A stretch of DNA of 64,000 bases. Origin: Brevundimonas mediterranea. Its GTDB lineage: Bacteria; Pseudomonadota; Alphaproteobacteria; Caulobacterales; Caulobacteraceae. The notes beneath the pieces are model-generated. The model saw nothing but the letters and a program-made list of their open reading frames with translations. It made no database searches and was not told where the DNA came from. The first letter of the stretch is position 1; each line of letters opens with the position of its first letter. The DNA lies in the NCBI RefSeq assembly GCF_011064825.1, contig NZ_CP048751.1:2914001-2978000 (forward strand), in the 5' to 3' direction. This document shows, piece after piece, positions 34,655 through 43,964 of this stretch. The position numbers and the translations under genes were made by a program.

Positions 34655-35887
34655 GTGATCCATCCAGCACCAAAAGGAAACGCCGCCGAAGGCGCGGCGC
34701 AGGGTTCGGCAGGCGAGGTCTTCTTTACCTTTCTGAAGTTGGGCCTGACCGCGTTCGGCGGACCGATCGCTCATCTCGGGTATTTTCGCGACGAGATTGT
34801 TTTGCGTCGTAAATGGCTCAACGAGGCCGCCTATGCGGACCTTGTGGCGCTTTGTCAGTTCCTGCCCGGACCTGCGTCTAGTCAGGTGGGATTTGCGCTG
34901 GGTCTGATGCGGGCGGGCCCCTTAGGCGCCCTGGCGGCCTGGGCCGCATTCACGCTTCCCTCGGCAGCAGCTCTGGTTCTGTTTGCCTATGGCGCACAGT
35001 CCTTGGGTGGCCCGATCGCGCTCGCCTTAGTCCATGGGCTCAAGCTCGTCGCCGTCGCTATCGTTGCGCAAGCCGTGGTGGGCATGGCGATGACGCTCAC
35101 GCCGGACGCTCAGCGGGCAGGCATCGCTGTTGGAGCGACGCTGATTGTATCCTTGGCGGCGGGGGGACTGACACAGGTCGCCGCGATCACCATGGGCGCG
35201 ATCTTGGGGCTCGTCGTCTGCCGTGGCGCACCCCAGGCTCCCGTTCAGCCGCTTCCCTTTCCTGTCAGCCGGCGGGCCGGCGCTGCGGCTCTGTTGGTCT
35301 TCGGCGTCTTGCTGTTGGGCTTGCCTTTCCTCGTCATCGCCACGGATTCTCACGGCTGGGCGCTTTTCGAAGCCTTCTATCGCTCAGGAGCAATGGTGTT
35401 TGGCGGTGGCCATGTCGTCTTGCCCTTGCTGCAGGCCGGCGTCGTGGGACCGGGCTGGGTTGGCGAAGACGTCTTCCTTGCCGGCTATGGCGCCGCGCAG
35501 GCCGTGCCGGGACCGCTTTTCACCTTCTCCGCCTATCTGGGTTTTATAGGTGCCCCTGCGCCCAACGGCCTGGGCGGCGCGTTCATCGCCTTGATTGGCG
35601 TCTTCCTGCCCGGTCTCTTAATTTTGGTCGGCGTGGTCCCTTTCTGGGGCGGCGTGCGGACGCGGCCCGCCGCGCAAGCCGCACTGCGAGGGGCCAACGC
35701 CGCCGTCGTGGGTATTCTTGCGGCGGCGCTCTATGATCCGGTTTGGGAGAGCGCGGTCCTATCGCCTATCGATTTGACCTTGGCTGCTGCTGGCTTCGTT
35801 CTGCTCGTTCCCTTTCGGACGCCGCCCTGGCTCGTCGTCTTGAGCCTTGTCGCTTCCAGCATGGCGGTCTCTCTCGTCGTCGGCTGA
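34655..35887 (+). CDS. chrA: Chromate transporter ChrA
   Basis: Long-chain, two-domain chromate efflux protein of the CHR family, 410 residues. Each half has the family motif: FGGPIAHLGYFRDEIV with FLPGPASSQVG in the first half, and FGGGHVVLPLL with QAVPGPLFTFSAYLG in the second. About ten membrane helices. The start is GTG at 34655. No chrB regulator is beside it, and the gene stands alone between two gene-poor stretches, which suggests transfer. Confidence 0.93.
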   Translation: MIHPAPKGNAAEGAAQGSAGEVFFTFLKLGLTAFGGPIAHLGYFRDEIVLRRKWLNEAAYADLVALCQFLPGPASSQVGFALGLMRAGPLGALAAWAAFTLPSAAALVLFAYGAQSLGGPIALALVHGLKLVAVAIVAQAVVGMAMTLTPDAQRAGIAVGATLIVSLAAGGLTQVAAITMGAILGLVVCRGAPQAPVQPLPFPVSRRAGAAALLVFGVLLLGLPFLVIATDSHGWALFEAFYRSGAMVFGGGHVVLPLLQAGVVGPGWVGEDVFLAGYGAAQAVPGPLFTFSAYLGFIGAPAPNGLGGAFIALIGVFLPGLLILVGVVPFWGGVRTRPAAQAALRGANAAVVGILAAALYDPVWESAVLSPIDLTLAAAGFVLLVPFRTPPWLVVLSLVASSMAVSLVVG

Positions 35888-35908
35888 AGCCGAAGCCCTC
35901 CAATCCAA

Positions 35909-36166
35909 TTAGCCGACCGGACGGCCATGGCTGGGTGGCGGCGTCTTGGGGAGGGCGGCTGGATCTGAAGTGGACAGTCTCAGCCCCGCGTCCGCCCACG
36001 CAAGCAATTCATTCTCCGCATAGACCACTCGACCGCCCAGTTTTCTGTACCGGGGGCCTGTGCCACAGGTCCTATGCTTCTCCAGCGTTCTGCCGGACAA
36101 GCCAAGCAGTCGGCCAGCTTCCGGCGTCCTCAGAAATCGGCCTGGAACGCGTGTTGTTTCTTCCAT
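35909..36166 (-). CDS. AlpA-type excisionase-like DNA-binding protein
   Basis: Small MerR/AlpA-type helix-turn-helix protein, 85 residues, with the usual pattern FLRTPEAGRLLGLSGRTLEKHR followed by GPRYRKLGGRVVYAENELLAW (positions about 11-57). Such proteins act as excision or regulatory factors of prophages and integrative elements. No integrase is seen near it. It is 307 bases from the 3' end of tRNA-Lys, and a GTTTGGA inverted repeat lies just upstream. A remnant of an integrated element is the best reading. Confidence 0.78.
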   Translation of the reverse strand: MEETTRVPGRFLRTPEAGRLLGLSGRTLEKHRTCGTGPRYRKLGGRVVYAENELLAWADAGLRLSTSDPAALPKTPPPSHGRPVG

Positions 36167-36184
36167 GACGCAGATCCTCGATCA

Positions 36185-36208
36185 GTTTGGACCTGTGAGT
36201 CTCCAAAC
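36185..36208. promoter_or_regulatory. Inverted repeat upstream of AlpA-like gene
   Basis: GTTTGGA (36185-36191) and TCCAAAC (36202-36208) form a perfect 7-bp dyad with a 10-base spacer. It starts 19 bases before the start codon of the AlpA-like gene, which suits an operator for autoregulation. Confidence 0.5.
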
Positions 36209-36290
36209 AGGATCGAGAAGACTAAATACCGATCCCTACGGTCGGAGGTTCTCGGTCCTGAAGCGGTCGGGCGGGTTGGGTCCTGCCTTA

Positions 36291-36333
36291 ATGACGAGTC
36301 TCGTCATCATGACGGAGCATAGATTCAATCTAT
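36291..36333. repeat. Two adjacent perfect palindromes
   Basis: The first palindrome has 8-bp arms (ATGACGAG at 36291-36298 and CTCGTCAT at 36300-36307) around one base. The second has 7-bp arms (ATAGATT at 36319-36325 and AATCTAT at 36327-36333), also around one base. Their centres are 27 bases apart. Neither is followed by a T run, so they look like protein-binding sites, not terminators. Confidence 0.6.
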
Positions 36334-36472
36334 CGTCAGAGAACGGCTTGCGACCTTCCGGATCGGCTTTCAAAGACCTCGAAATCGACCGTTTTTTTCA
36401 CCGTTTTTCTCTGGCCGAGAAACGGTGGCCCGGGAGGTTGGGTAAAAATGTTCAATGAAATCAATAAGACGA

Positions 36473-36548
<76 letters not shown>

Positions 36549-36703
36549 GACCGGTCGTCTTCGTCTTCGGGGGCGAGAGGCCTTGCCGAAGGGCGCTCCT
36601 ACTACCCAGCCCTTGGGGGGTTGGCAAGCGCTTTCGCAAACTTTCTTTGACGGGCATGGTCCGCACGGAATCGGTCGCGTGGGGCGGCGGGGGAGCAAGC
36701 ATC

Positions 36704-38116
36704 ATGGCCTTCTGGAACCGGCGTCGTTCGATCGACGTCATGACGGCGCCGCACGACGGACCACGCCTGAAGCCGACGCTCAGCTGGCCGCACCTGCTGG
36801 CCCTGGGCGTGGGCGCCATCGTCGGCACCGGCATTCTGACCCTGATCGGGGTCGGGGCGGGGCTGGCGGGGCCGGCGGTGCTGATCAGTTTCGGCCTGGC
36901 CGGCCTGGTCTGCGCCTGCGCCGCCCTGGCCTATGCCGAACTGTCGACCATGATGCCGGCGGCGGGCAGCGCCTATACCTATTCCTACGCCGTCCTGGGC
37001 GAGATGATCGCCTGGGTGGTGGGCTGGAGTCTGATCCTGGAATATTCGCTGGTGGTCAGCGCCGTGGCGGTGGGCTGGTCCGGTTACGCCGTCGGCTTCC
37101 TCAGCGGTCTGGGCGTCGATCTGCCGGCCGCCCTGGTCGCCGGGCCCCACGCCGGCGGGATCATCAACCTGCCGGCCGTGGCCATCATCGGGGTGGTGAC
37201 GGGCCTGCTGCTGCTGGGCACCAAGGAGAGCGCGACGCTGAACGCCGTGCTGGTGGTGATCAAGATCGCCGCCCTGGTGGTCTTTGTCGCCATCGCCCTG
37301 CCGGCCTTCAAGCCCGAGAACTTCACCCCCTTCATGCCCAACGGCTTCGGCGCCCCCTTCGTCCAGACCGGGGTGATGGCGGCGGCGGCCATCATCTTCT
37401 TCGCCTTCTATGGGTTCGACGCCATTTCGACGGCGGCCGAGGAGACCAAGAAGCCCGAGCGCGACCTGGCCATCGGCATCGTCGGCTCCATGCTGGTCTG
37501 CACGGCCCTGTATCTGGTGGTCGCGGCCGCCGCCATCGGCGCCCGGCCGGTGGCGGATTTCGCCGACAGCCCCGAGCCCCTGGCCCTGATCCTGCGCCAG
37601 ATGGGGCAGGGGACGGCGGCCCAGTGGATCGCGGCGGCGGCGGTGATCGCGCTTCCGACCGTGCTGCTGGCCTTCCTGTTCGGCCAGAGCCGCATCTTCC
37701 TGGGCATGGCGCGCGACGGCCTGCTGCCGCGCCGCCTGGCCAAGGTGTCGGCGCGCGGCGTGCCGGCGGTGGTGACGGTCTTTACGGCTGTGGTGGTGGC
37801 GATCCTGGCCGGCCTGCTGCCGCTGGACGAACTGGCCTCCCTGGCCAATGCGGGCACCCTGGCGGCCTTCTGTTCGGTGGGAGTGTGCCTGGTCGTGCTG
37901 CGGATTCGCGAGCCGAATCGCAAACGGGTGTTCAAGGCGCCGCTGTGGCCCCTGGTCGGCGCGATCAGCGTGATCGGCTGCATCGTCTTCTTCCTGAGTC
38001 TGAAGCCCGTCACCCAGGTGGGCTTCGTCGTCTGGAACCTGATCGGCGTGGCCATCTATCTGCTGTGGTCGTCGAAGAACTCGCGCCTGGCCAAGGGTGA
38101 GGAAGAGGCCGCCTGA
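36704..38116 (+). CDS. APC-family amino acid permease
   Basis: Amino acid-polyamine-organocation transporter, 470 residues with about 12 membrane helices, closest to the YfnA/cationic amino acid transporter group. Seen: GVGAIVGTGILTLIGVGAG in helix 1, GSAYTYSYAVLGE in helix 3, and FFAFYGFDAISTAAEETKKPERD after helix 6. The ATG at 36704 is chosen, with GGGGGAG about 9 bases upstream. It ends by overlapping the HPt gene start (ATGA-type). Substrate unknown. Confidence 0.9.
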   Translation: MAFWNRRRSIDVMTAPHDGPRLKPTLSWPHLLALGVGAIVGTGILTLIGVGAGLAGPAVLISFGLAGLVCACAALAYAELSTMMPAAGSAYTYSYAVLGEMIAWVVGWSLILEYSLVVSAVAVGWSGYAVGFLSGLGVDLPAALVAGPHAGGIINLPAVAIIGVVTGLLLLGTKESATLNAVLVVIKIAALVVFVAIALPAFKPENFTPFMPNGFGAPFVQTGVMAAAAIIFFAFYGFDAISTAAEETKKPERDLAIGIVGSMLVCTALYLVVAAAAIGARPVADFADSPEPLALILRQMGQGTAAQWIAAAAVIALPTVLLAFLFGQSRIFLGMARDGLLPRRLAKVSARGVPAVVTVFTAVVVAILAGLLPLDELASLANAGTLAAFCSVGVCLVVLRIREPNRKRVFKAPLWPLVGAISVIGCIVFFLSLKPVTQVGFVVWNLIGVAIYLLWSSKNSRLAKGEEEAA

Positions 38117-38469
38117 TGGCGCGCCGCGATCTGACCGGCGCCGTCGACTTCAGCGTGCTTGAGGCCATGACCGGCGGCGACGCGTCGATTTCGGAAGAGG
38201 TGCTGGGCCTGTTCGTCGAACAGGCCGCCCTCTGGTCTGTGCTGCTGAACCCCAAGGCCGACGGCTGGCGCGACGGGGTGCACACCATTCGGGGCGCGGC
38301 GGCAGGGATCGGGGCCGGCGACCTGGCGTCGATCTGCGCCGAGGCGGAAGCGGCGGAACAGACCCTGGCGGCGCCGGCGCTGGACCGGGTCAAGACGGCG
38401 CTGGATGTCGCCCTGGCCGACGTGGCCGCCTATCGCCACGAGCTGATGCTGCGAGGGCTGCGAGGCTAG
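38116..38469 (+). CDS. HPt-domain phosphotransfer protein
   Basis: Single-domain HPt-like protein, 117 residues. The phosphorylatable histidine lies in DGVHTIRGAAAGIGAGDL (His near residue 56), followed by the helix ASICAEAEAAE. It would pass phosphate in a histidine-kinase relay, but no kinase or response regulator is next to it. It is coupled to the permease by a one-base stop/start overlap. Confidence 0.8.
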   Translation: MARRDLTGAVDFSVLEAMTGGDASISEEVLGLFVEQAALWSVLLNPKADGWRDGVHTIRGAAAGIGAGDLASICAEAEAAEQTLAAPALDRVKTALDVALADVAAYRHELMLRGLRG

Positions 38470-38738
38470 TCGAGGTCCTGGGCGGAATGTCTGATGTCGA
38501 GTATCACCACCATGTCTCCCACTACGCGGTAACGCAGCAAATAGGGTGGGACATGCGTCAACTGGCGGCGACCGCCGCCTATCGGCGCTCCACGTTCGGG
38601 GAAATCAGCCAGACTATCGCCGGCGGCCTTGAGCCGACTTGCTATGCGCTGACTGGCCAGCGGGTTGAAGTGGGAAATATAGGCTTGGATCGACCGGAGG
38701 CTCCGAAGGGACCTGATCGTCCAAACCACCCTAGTCAT
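38466..38738 (-). CDS. parE: ParE/RelE-type toxin
   Basis: RelE/ParE superfamily toxin, 90 residues. It has the pattern RSLRSIQAYISHFNPLASQRI in the N-terminal helices, then DFPERGAPIGGGRRQL, and the C-terminal strand VVILDIRHSAQDL. It overlaps its antitoxin gene by 8 bases and converges with the HPt gene by 4 bases. Whether it targets gyrase (ParE) or mRNA (RelE) cannot be read from the sequence. Confidence 0.85.
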   Translation of the reverse strand: MTRVVWTIRSLRSLRSIQAYISHFNPLASQRIASRLKAAGDSLADFPERGAPIGGGRRQLTHVPPYLLRYRVVGDMVVILDIRHSAQDLD

Positions 38739-38919
38739 CCAGGCCCCAAGACTCCGGCGGCGGGCCTTCCTCAGGTGTGCCCCAGGTCAGAAGCCACTTT
38801 GCGACCTCTTCATGCGGGACGACCCGGCCGGCCGCGAAATCGGCCTCCGCCTCTTCCAGGGATCGGGCGTCCGCCTCGGGGTCAGGCTGGCTGAAGACAG
38901 AAGGTTCCTGATGCGCCAT
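38731..38919 (-). CDS. Antitoxin of ParE-type pair
   Basis: Small acidic protein, 62 residues, upstream of and overlapping the toxin gene, as is normal for type II antitoxins. The segment ADFAAGRVVPHEEVAKWLLTW is the toxin-binding tail seen in CopG/ParD-like antitoxins. The N-terminal DNA-binding part is short, so the fold is inferred mainly from context. Confidence 0.8.
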   Translation of the reverse strand: MAHQEPSVFSQPDPEADARSLEEAEADFAAGRVVPHEEVAKWLLTWGTPEEGPPPESWGLDD

Positions 38920-38944
38920 GTCAGGAGAATACCACTGTAAGGCG

Positions 38945-39277
38945 TTAGCTCCGAGTCCGGTCGTAGACCGCGAACTCGTGGGCGATGCAGCGGTCGATCA
39001 GCAGGCGCCAGACCGGCTCGGCGATCTCGGGCGCCAGGTGGTGGGTTTCGGCGGCGGTCAGGACCTTGGCCACGACGTCGTCGATGCGGGCCTGGTCGAA
39101 GACGGCGTCGCGGTCGGGCTTGATGCGGGCGGCCGCCTCCATATAGCGCTGGCGTTCGGCCAGCAGGGCGACCAGGGCGCGGTCCAGGGCGTCGACGCCC
39201 TGGCGGACCTCGGCCATCGACTGGCATTCGGCGGGATCGACGCGGGCGTCGACGGCGACAAGGGCAGGGTGGTGCAT
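38945..39277 (-). CDS. Chorismate mutase, AroQ type
   Basis: All-helical AroQ chorismate mutase (chorismate to prephenate), 110 residues from the ATG at 39277. Active-site pattern: QGVDALDRALVALLAERQRYMEAAARIK, with the KPDRDAVFDQARIDDVV helix next. It resembles the PchB-like small enzymes. The frame also opens from a TTG at 39313, 4 bases from the end of the reductase gene, but that would read through a hairpin repeat (39281-39296). Confidence 0.88.
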   Translation of the reverse strand: MHHPALVAVDARVDPAECQSMAEVRQGVDALDRALVALLAERQRYMEAAARIKPDRDAVFDQARIDDVVAKVLTAAETHHLAPEIAEPVWRLLIDRCIAHEFAVYDRTRS

Positions 39278-39280
39278 GGC

Positions 39281-39296
39281 CCCGGCTTTCGCCGGG
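39281..39296. repeat. Short GC-rich palindrome
   Basis: CCCGGC-TTTC-GCCGGG is a 6-bp-arm hairpin between the reductase and chorismate mutase genes. Short palindromes of this type are scattered between genes in Caulobacterales. Confidence 0.55.
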
Positions 39297-39316
39297 ATGG
39301 GCGGACTTTTCAACCC

Positions 39317-40132
39317 CTAGCCGACGAAGGCGCGTTCCAGCACATAGTCGGCAGGCTCGGCGTTGGAGCCTTCCTTGAGCCCATAGGTCTCCAGCAGTTC
39401 GCCCGCTTCCTTGATCATGGCCATTGAGCCGCACAGCATGGCGCGGTCGCGGGCGGGGTCGAAGCCTTCGGGCAGGCCCAGGTCGCGGAAGAAGTCGCCC
39501 GACTTGATGCGGTCGGTGATCCGGCCGGGGGTCACGAATTCCTCGCGCGTGACCGTCGGATAATAGGTCAGCTGCGCCCTGGCCTCGTCGCCGATCAAGG
39601 GATCGTCGTGGATCTCGCGGGTGAAGAAGTCGCGGTAAGCTAGGTCGGCGACGCTGCGCACCGTGTGGATCACATAGACATGGCCGAAGCGGGAATAGGT
39701 CTCCGGATCGCGCGCCACGCTCAGCCAGGGGGCCAGGCCCGTGCCCGTGCCGATCAGGAACAGCCGCTCGCCGCCGGTCAGGGCGTCCAGGACCAGGGTG
39801 CCGGTGGGCTTCTTGCCCATCAGCACTGTGTCCCCGGCCACGATCTTCTGCAGCCGCGAGGTCAGGGGACCGTCGGCGACCTTGATCGAGAAGAACTCCA
39901 GCTCCTCGGCCCAGCAGGGGCTGGCGATGGAATAGGCGCGCAGCACCGGCTTGCCGCCGTCTTCGCCCGGCAGGCCGATCATCACGAACTCGCCCGAACG
40001 GAAGCGGAAGTCCTCGGGCCGTTTCACGCCGAAGCTGAACAGGCTGTCGGTCCAGTGGCGGACCCACAGAACCTCCAGTTCGTTGAACGGGCTGGCTTTG
40101 ACGGGAGCGGGGGAGAGGGCGGCGTCGGTCAT
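39317..40132 (-). CDS. fpr: Ferredoxin/flavodoxin-NADP reductase
   Basis: FAD enzyme moving electrons between NADPH and ferredoxin or flavodoxin, 271 residues. FAD-binding motif RAYSIASP near residue 82; NADP-binding GTGTGLAPWLS near 130; the C-terminus ends YVLERAFVG, as in the subclass I bacterial enzymes. The ATG at 40132 is chosen as the family start. A divergent promoter region of about 108 bases separates it from the peptidase gene. Confidence 0.93.
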   Translation of the reverse strand: MTDAALSPAPVKASPFNELEVLWVRHWTDSLFSFGVKRPEDFRFRSGEFVMIGLPGEDGGKPVLRAYSIASPCWAEELEFFSIKVADGPLTSRLQKIVAGDTVLMGKKPTGTLVLDALTGGERLFLIGTGTGLAPWLSVARDPETYSRFGHVYVIHTVRSVADLAYRDFFTREIHDDPLIGDEARAQLTYYPTVTREEFVTPGRITDRIKSGDFFRDLGLPEGFDPARDRAMLCGSMAMIKEAGELLETYGLKEGSNAEPADYVLERAFVG

Positions 40133-40240
40133 CGTACGCCTCTCTAATCTGAGACCCGCTCGCAGGGAAGGAAAAGCCATCGTCCCAACGGCGACTTTTC
40201 CTCGTGACGGCTTGCAGAAGCGCCGCTAGCGTCGCCGACC

Positions 40241-42490
40241 ATGCGCACAATTCTTCTCGCCTCGACCATCCTCCTCTCGGCCGGTTCAGCGGTCGCCCAG
40301 GAGTCGCCCTCCAATATCCTGACGCCCGAGCGGGTCTTCTCCAGCCCCAGCCTGAACGGCCCGGTGGCCAAGGGGGTCAGCCTGTCGCCCGACGGCCAGC
40401 TGGTGGCCTTCCTGCGCTCTCGCGAGGACAATGTGGACGTCCAGGACCTGTGGGCCGCCCCGACCGGCGAGGGCGAACCATACAAGCTGATCGACGCCCG
40501 CGCCCTGGTCCCCGACGCCGGCGAACTGTCCGAGGCAGAAAAGGCCCGGCGCGAGCGGATGCGGATCAGCGCCCGTGGCGTGGTCGACTATTCCTGGGAC
40601 CAGCAGGGCCGCTACATCCTGGCGCCGCTGGAAGGCGACATCTTCCTGGCCAGCCGCGCCGACGGCAAGGTGCGCCGCCTGACCGAGACCGCCGCCGACG
40701 AGATCGACGCCAAGGTCTCGCCCAAGGGCAATTATGTCTCCTGGGTCCGCGACCAGAACCTGGTCATCTATGATCTGGCGACCGGCCAGGAGACCCCGAT
40801 CACCGACGACGGCGCAGGCCTGATCGCCTGGGCCACGGCCGAGTTCATCGCCCAAGAAGAGATGGACCGCGACACCGGCTATTGGTGGAGCCCCGATGAA
40901 CGCTACATCGCCCTGACCCGTGTGGACGAAAGCCCGGTGGACATCGTGCCGCGCTTCGAGATCACCGGCGCCGGCGCCACCATGGTCGAGCAGCGCTATC
41001 CCCGCGCCGGCCGCCCCAACGCCCTGGTCGAACTCTATGTCCGGGATCAGCAGACCGGCGCACGGGTCAAGGTGGACCTGGGGTCCAACACCGACATCTA
41101 TCTGGCGCGGGTCGACTGGGCCGACGACGGCAAGACCCTGTACGTCCAGCGCCAGTCGCGCGACCAGAAGACGCTGGATCTGCTCAGCGTCGATCCGGCC
41201 ACCGGCGCCTCTCGCGTGATCCTCAGCCAGAAGGCCCAGGCCTGGGTCGATCTGAACAACGACTTCCATGTCCTGGCGGACGGCCGTTTCATCTGGTCGA
41301 ACGAGGACAGCGGCTGGCGCCACCTGTATCTGTACGACCGTAACGGCCGTCAGCTACGCGCCATCACGCGGGGCGACTATCCGGTCAAACATCTGGACGG
41401 CGTCAACGAACAGACCGGCGAGGTCTATTTCACCGCCTCGATGCGCGACGGCAAGGAACTGCCGATCGAACAGCAGATGTTCCGCGCCAGCCTGAACCGC
41501 ACCGTCGATCCGGTGGCGGTGACCCCGGCCGGCGGCTGGTGGAACGTGTCGGTCAACGGGCCGGCGACGGCCTATGTCGGCAACTATTCCGATCCGAAGA
41601 CCCCGCCCCAGTCGGCCCTGTACCGGATCGACGGCACGCGCGTGCGCTGGATCGAGGAGAACAGGCTCGACGCTGACCACGCCTTCGCCCCCTATGTCTC
41701 GCGGCTGCGCACGCCCGAGTTCGGCACGATCCAGAGCCACGGCGAAACCCTGGTCTGGCGCATGACCACCCCGCCGGACTTCGATCCGTCGAAGAAATAT
41801 CCGGTGGTGATGCAGGTCTATGGCGGCCCCGGCACCGGCGCGGGCGTGCAGAAGAGCTGGCAGCCCCTGACCAACCAACTGCTGACCGAGGCCGGCTATA
41901 TCGTCTTCCGCGTCGATAACCGCGGCGAGGGCGACCGGTCCCAGGCCTTCGAAACCAGCCTCTATCGCCGCCTGGGTCTTCCTGCGGTCGAGGATCAGGC
42001 CTTGGCCGCCAAATGGTTGAAGACGCTGCCCTATGTCGATCCTGACCATATCGCGGTCATGGGCTGGAGCTTCGGCGGCTTCCTCAGCCTGCTGACCCTG
42101 ACCGACAAGAATGCGGACCTGGCGGCCGCCCTGGCCGGCGCGGCGCCGACGGAATGGAGCCTCTACGACACCCATTATACCGAACGCTACATGTCCACGC
42201 CGCAGGACAACCCCGAAGGCTACGCCGCCACCGACGTCCTGCCGCGCCTCGACGACCTGACCGGCCGGCTGCTGATCCTCCACGGCATGGCCGACGACAA
42301 TGTCATATTCGGCAACGCCACCCGCGTGATCGACGCCCTTCAGGCCAAGAGCACGCCGTTCGAGATGATGCTCTATCCCGGCCAGAGACACGGCGTCCGC
42401 GGCGAACCGAGGCAACTTCAGCAATGGCGCACCTATCTCGACTTCCTGGACCGCATGATCGGCAAGCGGGCGGAACCGGCCGCCGACTGA
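40241..42490 (+). CDS. Dipeptidyl peptidase IV, S9 family
   Basis: Secreted prolyl dipeptidase, 749 residues. Signal peptide MRTILLASTILLSAGSAVAQ; an eight-bladed propeller domain (about residues 45-490) with the double-Glu motif area (AEFIAQEEMDRDTGYWW); then the alpha/beta hydrolase domain. The catalytic triad is S610 in GWSFGG, Asp in ADDN (685/686) and H717 in GQRHGV. Likely periplasmic peptide use. The downstream amidase gene begins inside its 3' end. Confidence 0.94.
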   Translation: MRTILLASTILLSAGSAVAQESPSNILTPERVFSSPSLNGPVAKGVSLSPDGQLVAFLRSREDNVDVQDLWAAPTGEGEPYKLIDARALVPDAGELSEAEKARRERMRISARGVVDYSWDQQGRYILAPLEGDIFLASRADGKVRRLTETAADEIDAKVSPKGNYVSWVRDQNLVIYDLATGQETPITDDGAGLIAWATAEFIAQEEMDRDTGYWWSPDERYIALTRVDESPVDIVPRFEITGAGATMVEQRYPRAGRPNALVELYVRDQQTGARVKVDLGSNTDIYLARVDWADDGKTLYVQRQSRDQKTLDLLSVDPATGASRVILSQKAQAWVDLNNDFHVLADGRFIWSNEDSGWRHLYLYDRNGRQLRAITRGDYPVKHLDGVNEQTGEVYFTASMRDGKELPIEQQMFRASLNRTVDPVAVTPAGGWWNVSVNGPATAYVGNYSDPKTPPQSALYRIDGTRVRWIEENRLDADHAFAPYVSRLRTPEFGTIQSHGETLVWRMTTPPDFDPSKKYPVVMQVYGGPGTGAGVQKSWQPLTNQLLTEAGYIVFRVDNRGEGDRSQAFETSLYRRLGLPAVEDQALAAKWLKTLPYVDPDHIAVMGWSFGGFLSLLTLTDKNADLAAALAGAAPTEWSLYDTHYTERYMSTPQDNPEGYAATDVLPRLDDLTGRLLILHGMADDNVIFGNATRVIDALQAKSTPFEMMLYPGQRHGVRGEPRQLQQWRTYLDFLDRMIGKRAEPAAD

Positions 42491-43932
42491 TCCTCGCGGC
42501 TGCGGTCGCGCTGTCCCTGGCGGGATGCGCGGCCGGGGCGGGCGGTCAGGCCGGGGAATATCCGTCCGCCGCAGCGGTGGTTGTGGCCGGCCGCCTGAAC
42601 GACAGCGCCCACGCCGTCCTGCGCTGGAGTGACTCTTCGCCGACCGGCCGCGGCGTGTCCGCCGTGTCCGGAATGCCGATCCTGCTGAAGGACAATATCG
42701 AGACGACGGACATGCCGACCACGGCCGGGTCTCTGGCTCTGGCGAACAATGCGCCGGGCCGCGACGCGCCCCTGGTCGCCCGTCTGCGCGCCGGTGGCGC
42801 GGTCATCGTCGGCAAGACCAATCTGTCGGAATGGGCCAATATCCGCTCGTCGGACTCGATCAGCGGCTGGAGCGCGGTCGGCGGCCAGACCCTGAACCCC
42901 TATGATCTCGCCCGCACCCCCTGCGGCTCCTCGTCCGGCAGCGGCGCGGCGGTGGCCCTGGGCCTGACGCCGGCGGCCATAGGCACAGAGACGGACGGTT
43001 CGATCACCTGTCCGGCCTCGGTCAACGGGATCGTCGGGTTCAAGCCCACGGTCGGCCTGGTCTCGCGCACCCACATCGTGCCGATCAGCCATTCCCAGGA
43101 CACCGCCGGCCCCATGGCGGCGACCGTTCGCGACGCCGCGCGGGTGCTGACCGTCATCGCCGGTTCGGACCCTGCCGACGCCGCCACCGCCGAGGCCGAC
43201 GTCCGCAGGACCGACTATGTCGCCGCCCTCGACGCCGGGTCGCTGCGCGGCGCGCGCATCGGCGTGATGCGTTTCCTCAAGGGCTATTCGCCCGAGACCC
43301 AGGCGGTGTTCGAACAGAACCTCCAAGCTATGCGCGACGCCGGCGCCGTCCTGGTCGATCTGCCGGAGGGGCCTGACGGCCGCACCCTGGGCGAGGCTGA
43401 GTTCAAGGTGCTGCTGTACGAACTGAAGCACGATCTGAACGCCTATCTGGCCTCGACCGACCCGACCCAGGTCAGGACACGCACCCTGGCCCAGGTCATC
43501 GCCTTCAACGCCGCCGAGCCGCGCGAGACCGTGCTGTTCGGCCAGGACGTCTTCGAACAGGCCCAGGCCATGGGCGGGCTGGACGACCCCGCCTATATCC
43601 AGGCCCGCGCCACCTCGCTGCGACTGGCGGGGGAGGAAGGGATCGACCGGCTGATGCGGGCGCACAGCCTGTCCGCCCTGGTCGCCCCCACCACCTCGCG
43701 CGCCTGGACCAATGACCCCAAGGACGACGACGACATGCAGGGCGCCGCCAGCCGTCTGGCCGCCGTCGCCGGCTATCCCCACCTGACCGTGCCGATGGGG
43801 TTTGATCAGAATATGCCCGTAGGTCTCAGCTTTATCGGTGGAAAATGGGATGACGCGCGCATCCTTTCCCTTGGTTACGCCTTCGAACAGGCGACGCAGG
43901 CGCGGCGGCCGCCGCCTGTATCCCGGCCCTGA
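42424..43932 (+). CDS. Amidase-signature lipoprotein
   Basis: Amidase of the Ser-cisSer-Lys family, about 502 residues. Catalytic Lys in [10 protein letters not shown]; the Gly/Ser-rich core [17 protein letters not shown] and GTETDGSI hold the two serines. The N-terminus has a lipobox (ALSLAGC), so the enzyme is exported and lipid-anchored. The ATG at 42424 overlaps the peptidase gene by 67 bases; it gives a plausible but long n-region. A CTG at 42487 would shorten it. Substrate unknown. Confidence 0.87.
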   Translation: MAHLSRLPGPHDRQAGGTGRRLILAAAVALSLAGCAAGAGGQAGEYPSAAAVVVAGRLNDSAHAVLRWSDSSPTGRGVSAVSGMPILLKDNIETTDMPTTAGSLALANNAPGRDAPLVARLRAGGAVIVGKTNLSEWANIRSSDSISGWSAVGGQTLNPYDLARTPCGSSSGSGAAVALGLTPAAIGTETDGSITCPASVNGIVGFKPTVGLVSRTHIVPISHSQDTAGPMAATVRDAARVLTVIAGSDPADAATAEADVRRTDYVAALDAGSLRGARIGVMRFLKGYSPETQAVFEQNLQAMRDAGAVLVDLPEGPDGRTLGEAEFKVLLYELKHDLNAYLASTDPTQVRTRTLAQVIAFNAAEPRETVLFGQDVFEQAQAMGGLDDPAYIQARATSLRLAGEEGIDRLMRAHSLSALVAPTTSRAWTNDPKDDDDMQGAASRLAAVAGYPHLTVPMGFDQNMPVGLSFIGGKWDDARILSLGYAFEQATQARRPPPVSRP

Positions 43933-43964
43933 CATCGGGCGGTCGCGGCCGCTGGGAATGCGGC

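Noticed and set aside
36399..36427. Inverted repeat CACCGTTT/AAACGGTG as a terminator for tRNA-Lys
   Set aside because: On the tRNA strand the hairpin is followed by A residues, not T residues, so it does not have terminator form.
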